Part shown: positions 40,497-49,685 of the stretch, one piece after another
How positions within the stretch are numbered: position 1 is the first letter of the stretch
Layout of the letters: every line of letters begins with the position of its first letter
From: an uncultured Eubacteriales bacterium
Lineage (GTDB): Bacteria > Bacillota > Clostridia > Christensenellales > Borkfalkiaceae
Reading direction: 5' to 3'
Assembly (NCBI GenBank): GCA_905209085.1
Contig: CAJLRM010000005.1
Location: 1-64,000, forward strand
Length of the DNA: 64,000 bases
The notes under the pieces: model-generated
Told to the model about the DNA's origin: nothing
The model's database searches: none
The model's input: the letters and a program-made list of their open reading frames with translations, nothing else
Program-made: the position numbers and the translations under genes

Positions 40497-42965
40497 TTAA
40501 CTTTCCGTCCGATACGGCAGCGGAAGGACCTTTACCACCGCGCCTTCTGCGTAACGGGGCAGCTTTCTCGCCTTCGCGCTCTGCATGGCGATGGGAATGT
40601 CCTCGCTGGAAAGTTCGGACACCGCGTTGTTCTTCTCCACGACGGCGAGCGTATACGGCTTCGTGACGTAGCTTGCCAAAAGGACGCTGTCGCCCTCTCT
40701 CAGTCCTACGATCATCGAGCCCTTTTTATATCTGCCCATCGGCTCTATTTGGGAAGAGATGACCTTCTTGAACTTTCCTTCGGACGTGGCGATGATGATC
40801 TCGCCCTCGCCGTTGATTTGGGACATCAGCACTACCCTGTCCCCTTCGTGGAGCATGATGCCGCGCACGCCCGCCGCGATCCTGCCCTGCGTAGGCACGT
40901 CGTCCTTTTTCGCGTTGAGGCAGATGCCGTCCTTGGTGACGATGATGATGGTGTCCTCTTCCGAGGTTTCCTCCTCGACGGCGATCACCTCGTCCTCCTC
41001 GACGAGCTTGACGGCGAGGAAACTGTCTTTTCGCTGATTGTCGTATTCGCTCCATTCCGTCTTTTTAATCATGCCCTTTCTCGTGAAGAACATCAATTTT
41101 CCGACGGGGAAACGCTCTCCTATTTCAAAGAGCGCGATCACCTTTTCGTCCTCCTCCGCATCTTTGGAGAGTTCCTTCAAGGAAACGCCCGCGTCCGAGA
41201 GCTTACATTCGTAATCGGGAGAGTAAATGTCCAGTTTATGGCAGTTGCCGAGATTGGTAAAGGCAAAAATACGGCGGTCCGTCACCGTTTCCAGCTTGCA
41301 GCACGCCACGAGCTGCGGCTTGAATTTACCTTCGAGCGGTTTGTTCAAAGCGTCCGCCTGTTTGCCCGTTAACACTTTGAACTTATCGTCCGCCGTATAG
41401 ACGAGCGTACACTTCACGCCGGGCTGCTTTTCGCTGGCGCGGGACAAAAGCTCGTCCGCTTCCTCGCCCGAGAAAACCAAGCGGGAACGCCTCGGAGAAG
41501 CGTATTTTTCCTTGATTTCGGTGATTTCTTCCTTGACGACCTGCAATTGAAGCTCCCCGCTCTTGGAGATTGCCGTGAGCTTTTTGATGAGCTTTTTCAG
41601 CTCTTTGAGTTCCTCTTCCAGTTTGAAAACTTCGAGTTTTGTGAGACGGGCGAGGCGCAAATCGAGAATCGCCTGCGCCTGAATTTCCGTCAGTTCGAAA
41701 CGCGCCATCAACTTGTTGCGGGCGTCCGAAGTGCTTTCGGATTTTTTGATGATGGCGATGACTTCGTCGATGTTTCGGACGGCGACGATCAGACCTTCCA
41801 AAATATGACACCTCTGTTCCGCCTGATGCAGATCGAACAGGGTGCGGCGCAGAATGATCTGCTGCTGATATTTGACGTAGTGACGGATGATCTCCATGAG
41901 TCCGAGCTGCTGCGGCTTGCCGTCCGCGATCACCACCATGTTGATGCCGAACGTGACTTCGAGATCCGTGTACTTATAGAGATAGGACAAGAGCTTGGAA
42001 ATGTCCGTATCCTTTTTGACGCGGATGACGGCGCGCATTCCCGAACGGTCCGATTCGTCCGCCACGTAATCGAGGCAGGCGAGTTCCTCTTTCTTTTCCT
42101 CGCGCATTTCCGCGATCTTGCGCATCAGCTGCGCCTTATTCACCTGATAGGGAAGCTCGGTGATGACGAGATTGGTTTTTCCGCTTTCCGTTTCCTCCGC
42201 CGTGATCTTCGCGCGAAGGGTGATCTTGCCCCGCCCCGTTTTATAAGCCTGTATCAGCTCGTTCGCGATGATGATGCCGCCCGTCGGAAAATCGGGGGAC
42301 GGGATATACTTCATCATTTCGCCCAGGGAAATAGCGGGATTGTCGATGTACGCCACCACGCCGTTGATCACTTCGTCGAGATTGTGCGTGGGAATATTGG
42401 TAGCAAGCCCCACCGCGATGCCCGAAGCGCCGTTGACCAGGAGATTGGGAAATCTGCCGGGCAGAATGTCGGGTTCCTTCAAGCTGTCGTCGAAATTTAA
42501 AGAAAAGGGTACCGTTTCCTTGTCGATGTCCCTTAAAAGTTCGAGCGCCAAAGGCTCCAAGCGAGCCTCCGTATAACGCATGGCCGCGGCGGGGTCGCCG
42601 TCCACGCTTCCAAAATTGCCGTGACCGTTGACGAGCGTCTTGCCCATGTTGAAATCCTGCGCCATACGCACCATCGCGTCGTAAACGGAACTGTCGCCGT
42701 GAGGATGGTATTTGCCCATGCAGTCGCCGACGATTCTCGCGCTCTTTTTATGAGGTTTGTCGGGCGTCAAGCCCATTTCGTTCATCGTATATAAAATTCT
42801 TCTCTGCACGGGCTTCAAGCCGTCCTCGACGCGGGGCAGCGCCCTGTCGAGAATGACGAATTCCGCATAGGGAAGCATGGAGGAATGAAGGACGTTTTCG
42901 AGCGGCTCTACGTAAAGCTGTCCCGCGGGTTCGATCTTTTCAGGCTCTTTCTTACTCTTCGCCAT
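40497..42965 (-). CDS. parC: Type IIA topoisomerase subunit A (ParC/GyrA family)
   Basis: 822 residues. Breakage-reunion domain with the quinolone region HPHGDSSVYD and catalytic tyrosine in AAAMRYTEARL (about residue 131), a long coiled coil, then beta-pinwheel CTD blades. I see no canonical GyrA box (QRRGGKG), and no dnaA/recF neighbourhood, so topoisomerase IV (decatenation) is preferred over gyrase, but this is not certain. GGAGG lies 6 nt before ATG. Overlaps the B-subunit gene by 14 nt. Confidence 0.8.
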   Translation of the reverse strand: MAKSKKEPEKIEPAGQLYVEPLENVLHSSMLPYAEFVILDRALPRVEDGLKPVQRRILYTMNEMGLTPDKPHKKSARIVGDCMGKYHPHGDSSVYDAMVRMAQDFNMGKTLVNGHGNFGSVDGDPAAAMRYTEARLEPLALELLRDIDKETVPFSLNFDDSLKEPDILPGRFPNLLVNGASGIAVGLATNIPTHNLDEVINGVVAYIDNPAISLGEMMKYIPSPDFPTGGIIIANELIQAYKTGRGKITLRAKITAEETESGKTNLVITELPYQVNKAQLMRKIAEMREEKKEELACLDYVADESDRSGMRAVIRVKKDTDISKLLSYLYKYTDLEVTFGINMVVIADGKPQQLGLMEIIRHYVKYQQQIILRRTLFDLHQAEQRCHILEGLIVAVRNIDEVIAIIKKSESTSDARNKLMARFELTEIQAQAILDLRLARLTKLEVFKLEEELKELKKLIKKLTAISKSGELQLQVVKEEITEIKEKYASPRRSRLVFSGEEADELLSRASEKQPGVKCTLVYTADDKFKVLTGKQADALNKPLEGKFKPQLVACCKLETVTDRRIFAFTNLGNCHKLDIYSPDYECKLSDAGVSLKELSKDAEEDEKVIALFEIGERFPVGKLMFFTRKGMIKKTEWSEYDNQRKDSFLAVKLVEEDEVIAVEEETSEEDTIIIVTKDGICLNAKKDDVPTQGRIAAGVRGIMLHEGDRVVLMSQINGEGEIIIATSEGKFKKVISSQIEPMGRYKKGSMIVGLREGDSVLLASYVTKPYTLAVVEKNNAVSELSSEDIPIAMQSAKARKLPRYAEGAVVKVLPLPYRTES

Positions 42966-45105
42966 TTGCGCCCTCCTTCTTCTCTATCTTATCCATGAAC
43001 GTGTCTTTCTTATTGAAATTCGCGTACTTTGCGAGAAATTCCTTTCTGCCTTCCACTTTGTCGCCCATGAGAGTCGTGATCATGCGTTCCGCTTTCGCCG
43101 CGTCCTCGATCGTGACCTGCATGAGATTGCGGGAGGCGGGATTCATCGTCGTTTCCCACAGCTGTTCCGCGCTCATTTCCCCGAGTCCCTTATAGCGCTG
43201 CAACTGATAGCCCTTGCCGATCTTCGCTATCTTCTGCGACAGTTCCTTATCGTCGTAAGCGTACTCCACCTTGTCCCCCTTATAGACTTTATAGAGGGGC
43301 GGCATACCGATATAGACATGCCCGGCGTTGACGAGCGGGCGCATATATCGGAAAAAGAAGGTGAGCAGAATGCAGCGGATGTGCATACCGTCCTGATCGG
43401 CATCGGAAAGGATGATGACTTTATGATAGTTGATTTTATCGATTTTGAAGTCGGGATCCAGCCCCGCGCCGATGGCGCTGATGATGGTGCGGATCTCCTC
43501 GTTGGCGAGGATCTGATCCAAACGCTTCTTTTCGACGTTGAGCGGCTTACCTCGCAGGGGCAGAATGGACTGAAACTGACGGATTCGCGCCTGTTTCGCC
43601 GTACCGCCCGCCGAATCGCCTTCCACGATGAACATTTCGTTGAGTTCGGGCTTTCTGCCCGAACAGGAGGCGAGTTTGCCGATGAGAGTGAGTCCGTCGA
43701 TGCTGTTTTTCGCGCGGGCGGTTTCTTTCGCCTGTTTTGCCGCAAGGCGTACCTTCGCGGCGCCCTGCGCCTTTTTGATGATCTCGTCAAACGTCTTTTT
43801 ATAGCCGCGGGCGCCCATCAGGGAGTTCAGTCCCTCGATGACCGTCGATTCCACGGGAACGCGCGCTTCCGTATTGCCGAGCTTGGTCTTCGTCTGTCCC
43901 TCGAACTGCACGTTCTGCATTTTGATAGACAATACCGCCGTCAGACCTTCGCGGAAATCGTCGCCCTGAAAATTGGGGTCCTTGTCCTTCAAAAAGCCGT
44001 TGCTGCGCGCATAGTCGTTGAGCGCCTTGACGAGTCCCGAACGGAAGCCCGCTTCGTGATAGCCCCCCTCGGGCGTCGGAATGTTGTTGACGAAAGAAAA
44101 GAGGCTCTCCGTGAAGTCCGTCGTGTGCTGAATGGCAAATTCCACCAAAATCCCGTTCTTCGTCGCCTGATAATAGACGGGAACGGAATATAAGGTCCTC
44201 TTTCCCTCGTTGAGATTTTTCACGAAATCGCTGATGCCGCCGTTATATTTATAGGTGATGCGGTAAGGCTCGCTTTCGAGCGCAGCCATATCCACTTCTT
44301 CGAACAGGGACTGAGGCTGCGCGGCGTCGGGCGCCGGCTCTTCGCCTCCCTCGCCCGCGTCCTCGTCTTCGTCGCGGCCCAAATTGCTTTCCCTACGCTT
44401 TGCCTCCGCCATGGAGATGCGTTCGTCGATCAGAGTGATTTCCAGACCGCGATTCAAAAACGCCAGTTCGTTGAGGCGTTCCTCGACTTCTTCGAGGTCG
44501 AACTCCGTTTCCGAAAACACGGAGGCGTCGGGTTTGAATCTGACGAACGTGCCCGTGCGTTTGGTGGAGATGCCCGTATCTTCCAAGGGACCGTCGGGAA
44601 CGCCCGATTCGTATTTTCCCTTGCGTTTGTTGTAATAGGATTTAAAGCTCATCTTAAAGACGTGCTTCTGATAGACTTCCACTTTCAGCCATTCGGAAAG
44701 GGCGTTGGTGACGGAGGCGCCCACCCCGTGGAGTCCCCCCGAATACGCGTAGTTGCCCTGCCCGAATTTGCCGCCCGCGTGCAGTTTGGTGAATACCAGC
44801 TGTACGCCCGACACCTTTTCCTTAGGATGAATGTCGGTGGGAATGCCGCGCCCGTTATCCTCTACGGAAGCGCTGCCGTCTTTGTGCAGCGTCACCTTGA
44901 TCTTATCCGCGTAGCCGTTCGCGGCTTCGTCGATGGCGTTGTCCACGATCTCCCATAAGATATGATGAAGCCCCTTGATTCCCGTCGAACCGATATACAT
45001 ACCGGGGCGCATACGCACTGCGTCCAGGCCTTCGAGTACTTCGAGATTCTTTGCGCTGTAACTTGACGCCTGAGTTTTGGTTTGTTTTGTGTTATCCGTT
45101 GCCAT
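42952..45105 (-). CDS. parE: Type IIA topoisomerase subunit B (ParE/GyrB family)
   Basis: 717 residues, somewhat long. GHKL ATPase (ENGRGIPTD-type motif near 60), transducer, and Toprim with EGDSAGG, PLRGK and metal motif DADQDG (usual DADVDG). An acidic insert of about 35-40 residues (DEDEDAGEGGEEPAPDAA region, near residue 240) interrupts the transducer. Partner of the A subunit encoded directly downstream. GAGG lies just before ATG at 45105. Promoter at 45338-45366 leaves a leader of about 220 nt. Confidence 0.82.
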   Translation of the reverse strand: MATDNTKQTKTQASSYSAKNLEVLEGLDAVRMRPGMYIGSTGIKGLHHILWEIVDNAIDEAANGYADKIKVTLHKDGSASVEDNGRGIPTDIHPKEKVSGVQLVFTKLHAGGKFGQGNYAYSGGLHGVGASVTNALSEWLKVEVYQKHVFKMSFKSYYNKRKGKYESGVPDGPLEDTGISTKRTGTFVRFKPDASVFSETEFDLEEVEERLNELAFLNRGLEITLIDERISMAEAKRRESNLGRDEDEDAGEGGEEPAPDAAQPQSLFEEVDMAALESEPYRITYKYNGGISDFVKNLNEGKRTLYSVPVYYQATKNGILVEFAIQHTTDFTESLFSFVNNIPTPEGGYHEAGFRSGLVKALNDYARSNGFLKDKDPNFQGDDFREGLTAVLSIKMQNVQFEGQTKTKLGNTEARVPVESTVIEGLNSLMGARGYKKTFDEIIKKAQGAAKVRLAAKQAKETARAKNSIDGLTLIGKLASCSGRKPELNEMFIVEGDSAGGTAKQARIRQFQSILPLRGKPLNVEKKRLDQILANEEIRTIISAIGAGLDPDFKIDKINYHKVIILSDADQDGMHIRCILLTFFFRYMRPLVNAGHVYIGMPPLYKVYKGDKVEYAYDDKELSQKIAKIGKGYQLQRYKGLGEMSAEQLWETTMNPASRNLMQVTIEDAAKAERMITTLMGDKVEGRKEFLAKYANFNKKDTFMDKIEKKEGANGEE

Positions 45106-45337
45106 TTTTTCCTCAAACCGTATGATTTTCTCTCACTCGGGACAGATTTTCGCAAAAACGCCCGAATAAAATTCTTGCTTTTTTATGATGGCATAGCCGA
45201 CGTTATATCGTATAGTACGAGAGTATAGGGAGGAATATTCCGTTCCGCTCCTTACTTTTGTGATAACGCAGGCGAGCCGTGCGGAAATAGAAGGCGAAAA
45301 AATCCGTACAGGGTCGCACTTCCGCATTTTCCTTTTT

Positions 45338-45366
45338 ATTATAACACTTTTTTTCGTTTTTTTCAA
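45338..45366 (-). promoter_or_regulatory. Promoter of the topoisomerase operon
   Basis: Minus strand: TTGAAA (45361-45366), 17 nt, TATAAT (45338-45343). Confidence 0.75.
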
Positions 45367-45395
45367 ATACTTTGTCGAAAAAAGAGAGCAGAAAT

Positions 45396-46091
45396 TCAAT
45401 ATATTTGCAAAATTTCCAGAATTTCCGTATAAGAATCCGCTTCAAAGTCGGGAAAAGCCTTGCCGTTTGTGCTTTTATTTTTCGGATTATACCAAATACA
45501 CTCTATCCCCGCGTCGTTCGCCGCCTTAACGTCCGCCGTGAGGCTGTCCCCTATCCAGATCGTCTTTTTCCCGTCGAAACGGGGAATGTGGGACAGTACG
45601 TAATCGGTATATGCCTTTCCGGGTTTGTCGCAGCCGATCTTCTCCGAGATGAAAGCGTCCTCGATATACCGCCAAAGCCCCGCGATGTCAAAGCGGGAGG
45701 TCTGTATCGAGTATGTGCCGTTTGTGACGATATATACTCTTCCCGCCCCGTTCAGGGCTTCGAGAAATTCTTTCGCGCCCTCCATATAAATCGGGTGCGT
45801 CGCCAGATAGTCCAAATATTTTTTATTGAATTCCTCGCCCGGAACGTCGTCGACGCCGAGCCGCTCCAAATAGGCGGGAAAGCGCTCTTTGAGGAGCCTT
45901 TCGCGCGTGATTTGTTTTCTTTCGAGCTTTTCCCAAAGCGTGTCGTTAAAGGAAAAAAATTCCTCGGCGTATTCCTCTTTCCATTCCTTTTGAAAGCTGT
46001 GGAAAGCCGCTTCCAGCGCGGCGCGGGAGGAGGCGTGAAAATCGAGCAGCGTATCGTCGGCATCGACCAAAAACGTATCGTATTTTTTCAT
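45396..46091 (-). CDS. YjjG-type HAD hydrolase (nucleotidase-like)
   Basis: 231 residues. Motif I VDADDTLLDFHAS (about 9-21), motif II TNGTYSIQ, and motif IV GDSLTADVKAA are those of the YjjG/YfnB group, which removes phosphate from pyrimidine nucleotides including damaged ones. Substrate is inferred. It lies 90 nt after helD on the same strand, with an AGGAG ribosome binding site a little far (about 14 nt) from ATG. Confidence 0.9.
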   Translation of the reverse strand: MKKYDTFLVDADDTLLDFHASSRAALEAAFHSFQKEWKEEYAEEFFSFNDTLWEKLERKQITRERLLKERFPAYLERLGVDDVPGEEFNKKYLDYLATHPIYMEGAKEFLEALNGAGRVYIVTNGTYSIQTSRFDIAGLWRYIEDAFISEKIGCDKPGKAYTDYVLSHIPRFDGKKTIWIGDSLTADVKAANDAGIECIWYNPKNKSTNGKAFPDFEADSYTEILEILQIY

Positions 46092-46181
46092 AAAGATCTC
46101 TTTTTCTCCTTTTGAATGCGTAAAAGTATTTTTATCCCGCGCTCCGACTCAAAAAACGGGACGAGGCAAAATTCTCCCGTT

Positions 46182-48569
46182 CTATTCGACGACGGCGAGT
46201 TCCTTCAAAGCGCGCGTATACGCGATATATTTTTCATTGGGCGACATATTCTCGGGAATGACCACCACCGAAGTAAATTCCAGCCCCTTGCTTTCGTAAA
46301 CCGTCATCAGATTGATCTTCGTGCGGGAGATGCGCCCCTTTTCGGAAACGATACTGTATGCTTTTCTCGCATATTTCTCCTTTTCCGATTCCGCGCAGAT
46401 CACCGCTTTCAGTCCCTTTTTGTCGCGGAAAAAAGCGCTGACGCCGCGCGCGGGGATATGTCGCACTTCGGGTCCGTCAAAGCCGATCGACTGCATATCC
46501 ACCTTCAAAGCGGACGCGACGAAATCCACGATCTGATTGGTATTGCGGTAATTCTGATTGAGCGTAAACACCTCGAAATCGGGAAAGGCGGATTCCCACA
46601 TTCTGACGCCCCGCCAGGACGTGACGTTCTGTTCCAAATCCCCGAACACGTTAAAGGAGGCGTTGGTGTTGATCCTCTTTAAGAGCGCGTATTCGTTTTC
46701 GGAAATATCCTGCGCCTCGTCGACGAATACGAAGGAATATTTCGGGGTGAGTTCCCGATCGAGGAGCGCGCAGATCATACAGAGCGCATAGGCGTCGGAC
46801 GGGTACATTCTTCTGTTCTTCATCCCGTATTTAAACTTTGATTTTTTGACCGTTTCCCTATAAAAGAAACGCACCACGTCCACAAAATCCTCGCTGCCGC
46901 CGAGCGCTGCAAAATTCTTTTCGCCGCGGAGATATTCGTAAAATTCCGAGAACGCCGTATTATTTTCCCCGATAGAGAGGACTTTTTCCGCCACTTTTTC
47001 TATTTCCGAAAGGAGCAGAGTCCGCCTCTGAATCCTGTCGGCATACGCGTAGACCTCCGCCTGCCCTATCCGCTGGCGATAACGTTTCAGATCGGATATT
47101 TCCTTTTCGAGGGAAGTTTTCAGCTCCGCCAGCGTCCCCGCCGCCTCGGAAACGATGCGTTCGGTATGCCTCGCCGCAAACGCCGCGCTCTTATAAAAGG
47201 ACATCAACTGTTTATAAAAATAGCTTTGATTTTTCGCTTTCTCCGTTTTGAGCGTGCCGTCGAAAAAGTCCTGTATATCCAGAATGCAGTTCATGAGGTC
47301 GCGGAAGGGCTTGGTGTAATAAAGTCCCCCTTCCTTCTTTTCCTTGATCTCGCCGAGCACCGACCTGCGCACCCGCAGAGAAGCGTTTTTGATGGCTTCG
47401 TACGCTTCCAGCTGCCTTTTGCACGCGTCCGAGATGCGGTCGATAAATTCCCGGCACTCGGCGCCCGTGAAAAGTCCGTACAGACTGTCGTACACCTTAT
47501 GGAGCTTCTTTTCGACGTCCTTGACGAAGGCGGAAGAGTAAATATAGGCGAGATAGTCGGGAGCCTCCTTGGACGCGGGATCGATTTTCAGCGTCAGATC
47601 GATATTTTCATTCTTCAAGACCTGCAAAAAGTATTCGTAAATGGTGATCGTCTTGACCCTTTCGAGTTCCAAAATAGCGGCGAGTTCGTCGATGAAGGCG
47701 TTGAAGGAATCGCTGGGCGTCAAAACCAGCACGTCGCGGGATTTGATCTCCTCGTTGTTATACATGAGATAACTGAGGCGATGCAGCATCACCATCGTCT
47801 TGCCGCTGCCCGCGCAGCCTTGGAGCACGAAACTTTTTCTCTCGGGACAGGTGATGATTTCGTACTGTTTTTCCTGGATCGTTTCGATGATATCCTTGAT
47901 CGCGGGCTCTTCCTTGCGGTTTTTGATGATCTCCCGAAGATAGGGATCGAAGAGAATTTCCTCGTCCCGTCCGCCGATCTCCTCGGGCGCGAGATAGTCC
48001 TTGACGGACAAAAACTCATTCTTGAAATCCAGCACCTTCCCGTCCTTGGTGCGCAGGGCGCGGCGCAGGATCGTCTTATAATCGTATTCGTTGATGGAAA
48101 AGGAAATGCGGCTTTTCTGATAATATTTACGCGCGAGTGGCGCGCGCCAATCGACGATTTCGAGCTTGACGTCCCCCTTTTTGCCGATGTAATAGCTGTT
48201 GTAGCCTTCGAGAGGGTCTGTTAAATCCATACGGGCAAAATACGGCTCGTCGAAAAAACAGCGATAAGAATCGATGGCTTTTTTATGCTCGTCGATCTCT
48301 TTCAAAAGCGCGGTCACTTTACAGTAGTTTTCCGCGTTTTGCTCCTCTTCCGCTTGGATGCGCCTGATTTCCTCCCGCGCTTCCATAATTTTGATTTTAT
48401 GCTCGCGGATATGGGAAATCCGCAGCATCTGCATCACTGCCGCCATGTGCCCGTCCTCGTATGATTTTTGCTTTTCCGTATCCAAAAGTTCGAGGAACCA
48501 AGCCTTATCCGCCTCCTTATGCGGATTGAGCGTCTTGATTAAATTTTCGTATGCGGTCGTTTTCCCCAT
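46182..48569 (-). CDS. helD: RNA polymerase recycling motor HelD
   Basis: 795 residues. UvrD/Rep-type superfamily 1 ATPase that pries RNA polymerase off DNA. N-terminal antiparallel coiled coil (about 25-100) enters the secondary channel; SYYIGKK and the IVDWRAPLARKYY motif follow; P-loop GCAGSGKT (about 250-257); Walker B FVDEAQD (near 635); C-terminal motif VI region. Found mainly in Gram-positives. AGGAG lies 6 nt before ATG. Probably monocistronic or followed by the HAD gene. Confidence 0.95.
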   Translation of the reverse strand: MGKTTAYENLIKTLNPHKEADKAWFLELLDTEKQKSYEDGHMAAVMQMLRISHIREHKIKIMEAREEIRRIQAEEEQNAENYCKVTALLKEIDEHKKAIDSYRCFFDEPYFARMDLTDPLEGYNSYYIGKKGDVKLEIVDWRAPLARKYYQKSRISFSINEYDYKTILRRALRTKDGKVLDFKNEFLSVKDYLAPEEIGGRDEEILFDPYLREIIKNRKEEPAIKDIIETIQEKQYEIITCPERKSFVLQGCAGSGKTMVMLHRLSYLMYNNEEIKSRDVLVLTPSDSFNAFIDELAAILELERVKTITIYEYFLQVLKNENIDLTLKIDPASKEAPDYLAYIYSSAFVKDVEKKLHKVYDSLYGLFTGAECREFIDRISDACKRQLEAYEAIKNASLRVRRSVLGEIKEKKEGGLYYTKPFRDLMNCILDIQDFFDGTLKTEKAKNQSYFYKQLMSFYKSAAFAARHTERIVSEAAGTLAELKTSLEKEISDLKRYRQRIGQAEVYAYADRIQRRTLLLSEIEKVAEKVLSIGENNTAFSEFYEYLRGEKNFAALGGSEDFVDVVRFFYRETVKKSKFKYGMKNRRMYPSDAYALCMICALLDRELTPKYSFVFVDEAQDISENEYALLKRINTNASFNVFGDLEQNVTSWRGVRMWESAFPDFEVFTLNQNYRNTNQIVDFVASALKVDMQSIGFDGPEVRHIPARGVSAFFRDKKGLKAVICAESEKEKYARKAYSIVSEKGRISRTKINLMTVYESKGLEFTSVVVIPENMSPNEKYIAYTRALKELAVVE

Positions 48570-48742
48570 GTCTACTCCTAACGTACTTTTCTAATCATAG
48601 CATATTTTACGGCAAAAGGGAATACCTTTTTCGAAAATTTTTGAAAAAATTTGTAAAAACAAAAAGGCGCTTTCCGAAAATTCTGCGGAAAGCGTCCTTT
48701 TATAAACATTTTAAACTGCTTCTTTTGAATATTTCCATAAAA

Positions 48743-49507
48743 TCAAAAGTTTTTTCGGGCGGTAAGAAGCCAACGATGGATCGTTCCTTTTATACATCCC
48801 TCGTTTTCCAAGATCTTTTGCGCCCGCAGCAGCCTTTCAATGCATTTTTCGACGGAAAAACCCGGAAATTCCCATTCGATGATTTTTGCGAACCAAACCA
48901 AAGCGCCCACGTCGAAAAAGAGAATGGGACGAAAAGCCTCTTCCGCGTCTAAAACGGAAAACCCCGCTCTTTCGCAATTTTTCCGCTGATTTGAAAGATT
49001 CCAACCGGGAAAAGGCTTCGGGGTGCCGGGCAAAAGAAGCTCCGTCAATTCCCTGTCGTTTTCCTCGCCCACTTGCTGCGTGACAAAAATCCCGCCTTTT
49101 TTCAAGACTCGTCCGATCTCGCTTATTTCATAACTGCCGTGACGACTGCATACCACGTCGAACGTATTGTCGTCAAAAGGAAGCTTTTTATAATCTCTCG
49201 CCTCGCGAAAATCCACGCCGAGCGGAAGCAGAACCTTTTTACACAGCTCGACATTGGGAGGATACCCCTCCGTTGCGCTTGTTCTGTTCGCCGCGTGACG
49301 CAAAGACAGCAGAAATTCCCCGCCGCCCGTGTCTGTGTCGAGAAGTTTGTCGTCTTTCCTTAAATAGGAAAGCAGAACTTCCTTATAACTCCAAGGCAGA
49401 TCGGTTTCTTCCGTATATCTGCCGTCTATATGGGAAAAATCCCAGCCGCGAATATGCGCGGCGCGTTCTTCCGAAAGCCAATTTTGTTTCCATTCGTTTT
49501 TATTCAT
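48743..49507 (-). CDS. Class I SAM-dependent methyltransferase
   Basis: 254 residues. Motif I LLDTDTGGGEFLLSL (about 55-69) and post-I EGYPPN, plus FDVVCSRH, indicate a methyltransferase fold with a C-terminal helical extension. Resembles clostridial methyltransferases of unknown target. AAAAGGAG lies upstream of ATG. Flanked by helD and argS on the same strand but with gaps over 170 bp, so likely its own unit. Confidence 0.85.
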   Translation of the reverse strand: MNKNEWKQNWLSEERAAHIRGWDFSHIDGRYTEETDLPWSYKEVLLSYLRKDDKLLDTDTGGGEFLLSLRHAANRTSATEGYPPNVELCKKVLLPLGVDFREARDYKKLPFDDNTFDVVCSRHGSYEISEIGRVLKKGGIFVTQQVGEENDRELTELLLPGTPKPFPGWNLSNQRKNCERAGFSVLDAEEAFRPILFFDVGALVWFAKIIEWEFPGFSVEKCIERLLRAQKILENEGCIKGTIHRWLLTARKNF

Positions 49508-49685
49508 TTCAACTGCTCCTTTTCAAAAAAAATTTATCTTGAAAGGCGCGGCCGACTGACAACGACTATTTACTCGATTCGATCCGCCGTCAGTTTCTTG
49601 ACCGCACCGAGCAGTTATCTCGAATAAAGAACATTTTTCTCCTTTAAGCCTATTTCTAAGACTTACTACGACAATTTTTGATTTT

